From Rhizaria sp. SCN 62-66 (lineage: Eukaryota > Rhizaria, unplaced): DNA of 31,594 nucleotides. Position 1 is the stretch's first letter. The number at the start of each line of letters is the position of its first letter. A program made the translations under genes and the position numbers. The DNA lies in contig MEDY01000356.1 of assembly GCA_001724265.1 (NCBI GenBank), positions 1 through 31,594 on the forward strand, read 5' to 3'. Below the pieces are notes generated by a model, which was not told the DNA's origin, ran no database searches, and saw only the letters and a list, made by a program, of their open reading frames with translations. Below are positions 22,901 through 31,594 of the stretch, piece by piece.

Positions 22901-25900
22901 GGTACGAACTGCTAAGTCCCGAGTCTGTCATTTCGGATGGACTGCATTCCTACCGCCTCACCGATGACCACCCGCTAGGCTACCCGGGTGCGCGCGCGTT
23001 CCACGCCGCTGCCGTGGTCAACCTCAACGGCGTTGAGTGGATGTACGTCTACGGCGGTGCAGGCAAGCTAACTGGTAATTCCGTTGGCTACCGCGCTGAT
23101 CTGTGGAGGTACCGCATCGATGGCACTAATCCCAATTTCACCTGGGAGTACGTCGCCTGCTCTCTCGCTTACGGCTATGACGTGACAGCTCACCCTGCCT
23201 CGACTTTCGTCGCGTATGCTGCGGCCTACAACTGTCCCGTCGCTCGTGCGCGCGCGCAGCTTGTTGCCGTCGGCACGAAGCTCTGGCTTACCGGCGGTCT
23301 TGGCACCAAGGGCCCGCTTGATGACGTGTGGGTGTTTGACGCGATTGAAGAGTCGTGGACTCTCGTGTCGGGTGAACCGAACCGCGCTGACGCTGCGAAT
23401 ACTCTGTCGCACAATCGCCCGAACCTTGATGCGACGAGCATTAGTGACCGCAAGATCGGCTCGCGCTACGATCACTCGTGTGATATTCTGCCGGGCACTA
23501 CAGAGATGTACTGTCAAGGTGGTATGACAGCGCAGGGTATGACTGCGGATTTTTTCCGTTCGACTCAGCCTGTACAGCTGTCCCAGGCTGAGCATCACCC
23601 GTCGATCATGTCGACTTCTGTGTATGTGCCGTTTCATCCACAAGTGCTCGGTCTTGAATCGCGCATTGCGACATTTGTGTCGGTTAGTGATCTTAACATG
23701 GCGGGTCTCATGCCCAACATGGGTATTTCGACTTTTTCGTTTTATTTTGCGCGGCCCGTTGACACAAATCTGCCCTTTTCTTTCAGCTTGACTATTTCGC
23801 TGCGTTTTGTCACTTCTTAGCCCACGGGCAGTCTCTTTAGCATTGGTACTCAAGATGCTGTGACTACCACGGTTGGTATTGCGGACTTTAGTAATGATGG
23901 ACGCACTCTTACCTTCCAACTCGGCAACGACACTGGAGTTACGTATACGCGCAATTCGAATCATGTGGGCCTTATTGTCGGAATTAAAATCTCGTCCTCC
24001 AGTGGCTATGTGCGCGAACACATGGCGTTGGGCTACTCCACTGATAACGAAGCCGATGCAACTCTCACTGTGTTTAGTGGCACGCGTACAAAGCCCACAC
24101 ACATTGCCGGAATCAACGTCTGGGAAACGAATCTCGCCCCGCAGTTCCGCCTCGGTCTGCTGCCGCACCATACGCTCCAGGGCCATTCAGCGTCCGCTGA
24201 CGTGTTCAGTATCAACACTAACACAAACGTGATTTCGCGTGTTCTCGGTGCGCCAACCATCACATCACCCGCGCAGGCTATCATCACGGATGCTCTCCGA
24301 CCCGCTTACTCTGCCAGTACTGCGCGGTCCGACAGTGTGCTCGAGTCACTTGAGCTTGGCTTCGGTTCACATGCGATTGGCACCAACGGTGTTGATCCTG
24401 AAGTCACCACGGAAGCTCTGTACATCCGCCATATTCCACGGCCCGCGCTTGCAGCGCATGCATTTGTCTTGATGCCCACGCTCTCCAACGAAACGCTTCG
24501 TTTCATGACTGTGGGCGGCCGCTGGGCTATGGAGACTCCCATTGCCGGCTCCAACTCTTCCGGCTTTGAGATGATTGTGTCGATGACAGCGCCCTTTACA
24601 ATGCCGTACAGCTAGATTTACTACACGAACCCGATGCATCTCTACTCTGGACGCCGTCCTGCGCACGTGCCGGCTAACGCTCCCCAGGCGCCCAAGCCCT
24701 ACTTGGCGTTGGCACGCTTCTCTTCGCAGATGACCTCTGTGGACTTGACATTTACGCGCGCCACGCAACAGCCGCGCGAAACAACGGCCGCGTCGAGGGA
24801 GAACTGTGAAAGGCTGCTGAAATCTGAGACATTGGCTCTGCTTGGTACTGGTGCCGTATGCTCATGGAGCTCCCCTGCCGTGTTCACGATTAAACTTGGC
24901 ACGTCTTTTGAGATACGGCCTACTCTCAACTCGGTGTCTCTTCGTGGTGGTGTTGTGCGCAGTGAAACCTTTGTTTCGGATGATCCTGTGAACTACCTCG
25001 ATGCAACAATCCTTGTTGTCAGCGCTTCAGACACCCCCGTCACGCCGACTGTTGCGCTGCGTGGTCTGTCGAAGATTGGCCCATGCGAGGCCTTCACACT
25101 GAGTTCGAGTGACAGCAGCAACTCCGGAGGACTTGCATTCTGGTACTCATGGAGCTTGTCGGGCACGCCTGAGCAGACGCTTGCATTCGACGAATATATT
25201 ATTGCGACTTACGGTGGTGCAAACTCCAATGCGCCATTCACGGCCACTTCGTCGCCACTGTATGCACCGACGTTGACGTTGTCCGTTGAGAATCTCAACA
25301 CCATTGTGCCGATGGGCATGTCGGCAATCTTCTCATTATCAGTTCGTTCGTGGTTCGGCTTATCGTCGATCAGCACATTCTCTTTGTTCCGCGACAACTC
25401 TGTCCTGCCAGGTATTGTTATTGCAGGTAGCAAGGAAGTTGAGACCAAGCCGCCGCGCAATTTGCTCATCAATGCGCTTATCACGCGCGTTGGGATTTGC
25501 TCTGGCGCACAAGAGCGCGCGACCATTTCGTACACGTGGGAGCAGATTCTCTCCGGCGGTGAGCAGCCTGTCAACTCGACCCGCAGTCTTGCGTCGCTGC
25601 GTGTGCGCGCGTACGACATGCCCGCACGCACTGCACCGTACATTTTCCGTGTCAACGTCTCTGATACCAACTACACCAATTCCGACACGGTCCGCGTGCA
25701 GGTGGTTGCCTCTGCGTTGCGCGCGGTTATCACTGGCGGCGACAAGGTTCACAGCAAAGATCGTGATCTTTTGATCTCTGGTGCGCTATCTCGTGATCCT
25801 GACGTGAACCCCGCTGTTGCGTCTCAGTACGAGGGACTCATGTATACCTGGTCTTGCGCCAACGCTCTGCTGAGCAACGTCACCAAGTGTTTTACCAACG

Positions 25901-28900
25901 ATGTCATTCTTACACTCAACACTTCGGTGCTGACCGTACCGCAAAGTGCAATGCTTGCTAATGTGCTGGTATCGTCGTCGCAGATGTGGACACTCGCTGT
26001 GCGCAGTGCCGACAACCGAACTGCAACAGCGCGTACACGGATTGACTTGGTCAACGCTGAGCCTGCCTACACTGTCTCTGTCTCGGCGCCAGAGCGTTCG
26101 CAGTTGTTGCAGCAGAACAATGTCATTCTTACGGCCACTGTAGCGCGCATCAACAACGTTCCCACGGCCGCGGACGAGATTGAGAAGCCGCTGTCTCTCT
26201 GGAGCTGTGACACGCGCAACGCCAATGTGGATGAGCTTGGTATTGTTCTTTACTCTGCCTCGTCCCCGGCAACAGACGGCTCTGGCAATATGGTGCATAC
26301 GCTGACGCTTGCTGGCGATAAGCTCGCTGCTGGTGTCCCGTACACGTTCCGCTTCTCACTGTTCTAGCACAACTACACTACGATCGCTTCTCTCCCTACG
26401 CAAGACGAGATCCAGAACTTGCCTGTCGGCGCACTACCTGACGAGCTCATCTCCGCGCACGCGTCCTTTACTCTTAACGTTCCTCCGCGCTCCGGCGTGT
26501 GTGTGCCTGTGTTCGCGAGCGCTGAGTCAACGGAGGTAACAAAGGCTGTGTCTGACGAGCCCTTCATGTTGCAGTGCACTGGCTGGGAGGACGACCCCGA
26601 GGACTTGCCGTTAACATACCACTGGTACGCCGAGTCCAAACGCGTGCTTCATGGCGCGGTCAAGACGAACTGGGTCGAGATTGGCATGGCGCTACCTCTG
26701 TCATTGCTCACCGCTACGCTGACCGCTGGCAGTCGCGACGACGGGTACTCTCGCGTTGTTGCCGTGTATATTACCGACGCCTGGGGTGCGCAGACGCGTG
26801 TCGAAATCACGGTGCCGTTCTCGGCTCCCAGTGCTTCTCTGTGGCATGGAGGGTACGCTCCACTCAACGCTGCGAACGACCGCATTGATGCGCTCTTTAC
26901 GCAGCTCGCGGCGTCTGTCGATCTCGCTGATATTGCTGCTGTGTCTCAAACCGCGCTGCGCATTACAGAGGCACTTGACGCTGCTGCTATTACTGCTGTC
27001 CAGAACGCAGAATACCGCACCCAACTGCTCGCAGTTGTGCGTAGCGTTGCCGAGATGCTTTCGCTCTCGCAGGACGCTCGCCGAGCTGTGGCTGCGCTTG
27101 ATGGCGTTGGGGCTGAGCCTGACAGCGGCAGTAGCGAGGCTTCTGGTGAGATCCACAATGCTTTCCTGACTATGTCTGGCTACTCTGAAGTCGCGATTGA
27201 GCTGTTAACGCAATTGTGCGGTGACGGCGCGCATCTCAGTGGTTCTGCGCGCACGGAAGCGCTGCAGTTCCTAATTGGGCAAACATCTTCGCTTGCATCG
27301 CTCGATGCGTTCTCAGGCATGCAGACTGCCACGGCGGACTCGGCGCTTGTCGCGACGCACGTCATTCTCGACTCCTTCGTGGCCGATATTGCTGCTGTGA
27401 ACCACAACACGACGATGCCCGCTGCTGGCTCGGCCGCCGCCAACACAACTGCTGGCGCGCACATGCTTGCTCTGCGTGCGGAAGTCGACGCTGTCATCAA
27501 CATCGTCGCGCAACAGCTCAATGTGCTTGCAATGGGCGCTCTTGCGCGCCAGGCTGTCGGGCAGGACGCCACTGCAGTGTCTTTTGGTGGGATCTCCGTT
27601 GTTTCGCAGGGCGTTTCGACGCTGCACTCGCCGAGCAGCATGGCCGCCAAGATGCCCAACGCGGCCGGGGACGACAAGCCAGCGCGGATGACGATGCCGT
27701 CGTCAATACACGCGCTCAACGCCTCCGCGCTCCAGGTTGTTATGGCCATGGTCAAGGAATCGTCGCTCTTCCATCTCGCTGGCTTGGAGAGCGAGAGCTA
27801 CCTTAACAGCTCGCAATCGTCGCCACTTATCTCGTTTACCGTGTTCAACCGCGCGCTCGCGGACGTGGATGAAATGACTGTCGGTGATAACGTCACGGTG
27901 CCCGCGCAGCAACCCATCAAGTTCAATCTTGCTGGTAGTGGCACTGGTGGCTACATCATTCCGGGCCTCCCGTTTGCCACGCTGGCTGCTAGTGAGGGTG
28001 AGTTCTTTACACTTGAAGTACCGCACCCTGCACCTGCATGGCCCGACGTCAACTTTGTCTGCGAGTGGTGGGACGCCAACGACAATGGCGTTGGCGGCAA
28101 GTGGAGCAACGCTGGTTGCGAGCTCGTTGCTGTCGCAGACAACAACCGTACGACAACTTGCCGATGCACGCACCTGACTCTGTTCCGCGTCCGGCTTGAC
28201 TTTAACAACTTCCTCCCCAAGTTCAACACGCTTGACGCAGATGACTTTAAGAACCTTACGTGGGCCAATATTCATGCGCATCCGCTGCCTCTCATTACGT
28301 GCGGTGTCTGGTTTGGCGTGTACCTCGTATTTGCTTTCATTGCAGCGCTTATTGACCGCCGCAAGGACGCGCGCGCGCTGCGCCACTACCACGGCGAGTG
28401 GAGCGACCCGCAGCGCAAGCAGTGGGACGCCGTCACGGGTGACACTTCAGCGTCGCTGCCGTCGTCGGCAATGCTCAACCCTGATGCTGGTGTTGAAAAA
28501 ATGGCATTTACTGAGCGCTGGATTGATCTCTACAAGCACTTAATGAAGCATGATCATCTCTGGCTTTCGGTCATCCTGCGCTATGACACGAACGCCTTTT
28601 CCTCGGTTGGCCGCGTCACTGCGGGCTTTGTACTCGTTCTTACGGGTTACATGATCAACGCGCTGTTCTTTGGTAGCTCAAACGGCAGCGTTGGCTTTAG
28701 CACGTTTGTGACTTCGATCATCTCCGCCGCCATCCTCATTCCTGTCGGTGTGCTTATTAGCTTGCTCTTCGGCCGCTCACAGCAGGGTCGTCTCAAGTCC
28801 GCAATCTACGGCTATGCGGAGCACGTGGCTCAGCTTAAGTACACAAACCGTATTTCTGAGTCGCAGTTTGCAACGCGCAATGAACACCACATGAAGCGCA

Positions 28901-30432
28901 ACCCTGTCATCAGCGACGAAGACGAGCGCGTGCTATTGCACTCGATTGCGCAGGCTGGCGGCTGGACGCATGGTCCTGGCAACGCGCTTATCCCCGACAA
29001 CGCCCGCGGTATCCGTGACGAACGTGAGTTACGCAACCAGCTTCGGCTGCTCGTGCACATCGACTATGATTTGTTCATGGTCTGGTTCCGCGAGTCATGG
29101 TCGTTCCCGCTTGGTCTCCGTCTCTTCGGCTTCGTGCTGCTCTGGATCTACGTTATTGTGCTTGCGCTGCTGATTATCGTGTACGGCATTCAGCTTGACA
29201 GGAACAACAGCGATAACACCAAGGAGTGGCTGCAGGCTTCCGCAATCTCCAATGTCATTGAGATCTTTGCAATGAAGCCCGTCACGATTTTCGTCAAGGC
29301 TTTCATGCTTCTCGTTCTCTCGTTCTGCTTCTGCAGTGGCAAGCCTAAGGGCCCGGCGTCCAAGTCAACTCCCGATGACAACCTAACCGTATACAGCGCC
29401 ATTGAGATGTTCGCCGGATCTGGCGCTGGTAGAGGCCACAAGCACGTTGCCACGGATCTCGAGCTCGACACCGGCGGTGCGAATGAACGTGACGGCGCTG
29501 TTGCCGTTCTTGTTGCCGGTGCTGGTGCTGGTGCTGGCGCTGCGGGTCCCTACGGCGACAATTACGACACTGCTTACAACGGCTTTCATAACGGCAACAA
29601 CAATGCTGCATTTAACTCGTCCGCGATTCCCCATTCGTCATCATCGTGGCACGGGGCTACTGCGTCTGCGCCTGCTGCGATTGAAATGACTCCCATCGGT
29701 CCTCGCAGCAACGCACGCACTGGTAACGACGGGTACGCTCCCGTGCACTCGCTGCCCTCATCACCTGCAATCAACACCCACGGTCTCGCGTACAACGATG
29801 ACAGTAGCAATAGCAACAACACAAATGACAATGTGGCAGACGACTGGAACACCAGCGCTGCCTCCGCTGACGCTGCTGCTTCCGCTGCGGCCGCTGCCAC
29901 TCTTGTGAGTATTAGCAATGCGCCTCCGGCTTCTGCTCAAACGTCGTCTTTCTCCGTGTTGCCACCGCCAATGCCGCGCTCTGCCGCAGCATCTGTATCG
30001 GCGCCACCGCCCTTGCCCCGCTCCGCTGCTGCTTCCGTGTCTGCGTCTGCATTTGCGACGTCGCCGCCGCCACCGCCGCTTCCGCGCTCTGCGGCCGTGT
30101 CCATGTCCGGCGCCGCTGGCGGCCCGCCGCTGCCGCCGCCAGTGTACATGTCCGCAACCCCAAGCGGCGGGCTCACTAGCTCTGTCACTTCGAACGACAC
30201 CGCTGACTACGACCCGTCACGCGCGCCTGTGGTGCCCGCGCTGCCGGCGCCGACGGGAGGTCTGCCGGTAATGAGCACGCGGTCGACGCAGGCGTACCAG
30301 CAGCGTGAGGCTGCGGTGTCGCAGTCAGCGCAGCGGGCACCGATGCCATTGCCGAATCACATCCCCAATGAGTACGCACTCTCACGCACGTCTGATGGTG
30401 TTAATAACATCAATCATGGACAGCAACAATAA
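16912..30432 (+). CDS. Giant kelch/EGF/REJ/GPS polycystin-1-like receptor with three in-frame TAG codons
   Basis: One frame of 4507 codons ending in TAA, open except for TAG at codons 2303, 2568 and 3152. Residues 1-35 are a signal peptide (ALALLALTVATLLTSVSA). Kelch-type blades recur at ~410-780, ~1010-1150, ~1260-1700 and ~1865-2150 (VYVYGG, LYLFGG, DLWVF motifs). EGF-like cysteine modules sit near 1194 and 1738-1780. Residues ~2240-2565 look like a concanavalin/LamG fold (tentative). A REJ region runs from ~2700 to 3350, with GVPYTFRFSLF, NVPPRSGVCV and CTGWEDDPEDLPLTY. A GPS motif at ~3710-3762 (CEWWD, then CRCTHLT) predicts self-cleavage between L3755 and T3756. Five membrane helices follow (~3793, ~3901, ~3934, ~4069, ~4124); their sequence resembles polycystin-1 segments 1-5. 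There is no PLAT domain and no channel half. A ~365-residue, presumably cytoplasmic tail has three PPPxPRSAA repeats. It is probably a cell-surface adhesion or sensing receptor. If TAG is a true stop here, only a secreted 2302-residue fragment would be made. Confidence 0.85.
23818..23820 (+). other. In-frame TAG, codon 2303 of the giant receptor
   Basis: Reading continues in the same frame: FVTS, TAG, PTGSLFSIGTQDAV. The LamG-like pattern runs across it. The preceding bases are pyrimidine-rich (gtcacttcttag), which could mimic a 3' splice site. Confidence 0.95.
24613..24615 (+). other. In-frame TAG, codon 2568 of the giant receptor
   Basis: Context is TMPYS, TAG, IYYTNPMHLYSG in the same frame. 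There is no polypyrimidine tract here, so a splice-site explanation is weakest at this site. Confidence 0.95.
26365..26367 (+). other. In-frame TAG, codon 3152 of the giant receptor
   Basis: It lies inside the REJ region: GVPYTFRFSLF precedes it directly and HNYTTIASL follows, with the conserved PPRSGVC segment 37 residues later. Conserved protein sequence on both sides leaves no room for an intron of the size seen in this window. Confidence 0.95.
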
Positions 30433-31495
30433 GCAGACGCGACTGTTAGTTTTAAAGTAATTCATTGTCAGGTTATTTTGTTCTTGTCTTTTACAATCAT
30501 TATTGCTTTTTAAAATTTCTTTTGTTCACGTTTGTTTGAATCTATTATCATGTTTCTGTGTACGTACCAAACCAGATGTCTTTTGTGATGTAATGTTGTT
30601 AAACCAAATTGTTTTGAACACCTGCAGTCACTTATTTACCGTGAATGGTGTTATTTGTATTCGAGAAATTTTCGTAATCCTCGCTAATCAGTCATGCCTG
30701 TGCATTGGTATGCACGTGTACACTGTTATTGTGTGTGTTTTCTCTATCATTCAGACATGTATACTGGAGAAAAATTTGTATATCATCAATATTTTTTGTT
30801 AAATCTTTTTTTGTGAAGGTCATAGTATGTTCTATTATGTCATTCAGAGAAAAACATCATTCGTTAGCTTCACCGGTAACTTATTTTCTGTCTAATGTCG
30901 TGTTATGATGATGTCCATCGTCAATCGTTAGAGCTGTGCTGTGCTGTGTTGTGTTGTTCCGTGTTGTTTTACACTAGGAACACTCGCGCTTGATCTGCTA
31001 TTTGCAGTGATATGAACTCCGCCGTCATCATTCTCTCTTGTAAGACGTTACTAAAAGTATATTGCTCCTGATGCATGAGATCATATTTCTTTGCTTCGCA
31101 CTTTCAAAGATTGTTACACGCAATTTTTTTATCATTCTGATGTTTGTTATGTTTGATTTTTTGTTCCTTTACGATATTACTTGTCCCGCGTCTACCTCCA
31201 TCCACAATCTGTTTGTGTTACGAGTACAAACTGATCAACTTGGGTAGCTCGCAACAGATGTTTTCTTCAAGCTGTCGCTCTCGGAGTGCGCATAGAAAAC
31301 GTATGAGAAACATCCTCTCAAACACTTACTCATTCGCACGACATTTAATCAATAAACACTCCTTGTTGTAAGTCATATCACACAACCATACTTCTGTGTC
31401 TCCATTCTGTGTCCAGTAATTTCTCGCTTGTGGGGTAAACTTACAGCGCACAACTTCGCGAGCGAACTCATCTTTATGAAGTTGTGTCGGCAGGG
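30433..31495. other. AT-rich non-coding region 3' of the giant gene
   Basis: About 1.06 kb rich in T runs, with no gene recognised. It contains the giant gene's 3' end and a short TGTGC/TGTGT simple repeat at 30933-30970. An AATAAA lies at 31350-31355. Only short open frames are seen. Confidence 0.55.
30933..30970 (+). repeat. Imperfect TGTGC/TGTGT simple repeat
   Basis: About seven degenerate five-base units (gctgt, gctgt, gctgt, gttgt, gttgt and so on) in non-coding DNA. No function is apparent. Confidence 0.7.
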
Positions 31496-31594
31496 GGGCA
31501 AAAAGCAAATGCCGCTCGCGGCGGGAGCGCAGACAGGGCGAGTGACACAGCGCGACCAAAGGCAAAAAAAATGCAAAAAGAGAGAGTCCGCGGT
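31496..31594 (-). repeat. Right arm of 99-base terminal inverted repeat
   Basis: Exact reverse complement of 1-99, ending on the last base of the window. See the left arm for the two possible origins. Confidence 0.95.

Noticed and set aside
19206-23048. GTACGT at 19206 and 23043 in the giant gene as intron donors that could remove the TAGs
   Set aside because: Both lie in codons of kelch motifs (VYVYGG, MYVYGG). The DNA after them is coding-like and GC-rich, and the implied introns would be far longer than those seen and would delete kelch blades.
16912-30432. Treating the giant frame as four separate genes split at the TAG codons
   Set aside because: All four pieces share one frame. The later pieces lack sensible starts (the second would need GTG), signal peptides and promoter-like spacing, and domain sequence continues across the gaps of 18-51 bases.
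31326-31565. Minus-strand frame of 79 codons overlapping the right terminal repeat
   Set aside because: No family recognised. It runs into the terminal repeat and could be chance; a truncated exon of a neighbouring gene cannot be shown.

Overview
The window is nuclear DNA from a unicellular eukaryote that I cannot place more precisely. It holds single-copy eukaryotic housekeeping genes (bystin, coatomer alpha), spliceosomal introns of 170-202 bases that all begin GTACGT, GC-rich coding sequence and AT-rich intergenic DNA. There is no bacterial gene organisation: no Shine-Dalgarno-led operons and no polycistronic spacing.

Layout from left to right. (1) 1-99 is one arm of a 99-base perfect inverted repeat whose other arm is 31496-31594, so the window begins and ends on the same sequence. 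(2) Bystin (minus, 485-2038) is divergent from coatomer alpha (plus, 2800-7165, one intron). (3) A mitochondrial-looking Ala-rich protein follows (plus, 7643-8644); its lipoyl-type domain lacks the lipoylated lysine. (4) A soluble MAPR/cytochrome-b5-like protein follows (plus, 9298-9831, one intron with a 9-codon first exon). (5) Convergent with it is a polytopic membrane phosphodiesterase of the alkaline phosphatase superfamily (minus, 10618-15687). I rebuilt it as three exons whose phases agree. (6) A 328-base MITE-like element with perfect 56-base terminal inverted repeats lies at 16358-16685, in the intergenic space between the phosphodiesterase and the next gene. (7) 16912-30432 is one 13.5-kb reading frame for a 4506-residue kelch/EGF/REJ/GPS membrane receptor of the polycystin-1 type. 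It is interrupted by exactly three in-frame stop triplets, all TAG. (8) 30433-31495 is AT-rich non-coding DNA.

The most interesting observation is the giant receptor frame. It has no frameshift over 13.5 kb. The protein reads sensibly across each TAG, and at the third TAG recognisable REJ-domain sequence abuts the codon on both sides. None of the six genes in the window ends in TAG (four TAA, two TGA). This fits UAG being a sense codon in this organism. Programmed readthrough, recent nonsense mutation or very small introns are the alternatives. The receptor architecture is also unusual: it has a polycystin-1-like GPS and first five membrane segments, but no PLAT domain and no TRP-type channel. 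Other points of interest are the lipoyl-like domain without its lysine, the MITE family with a second diverged end near 165-197, and the exact 99-base terminal inverted repeat, which may be an assembly k-mer boundary rather than biology.

The genes are unrelated in pathway (ribosome biogenesis, COPI traffic, mitochondria, heme/sterol-type binding, membrane phosphodiesterase, cell-surface receptor). I see no sign that they form a functional cluster.
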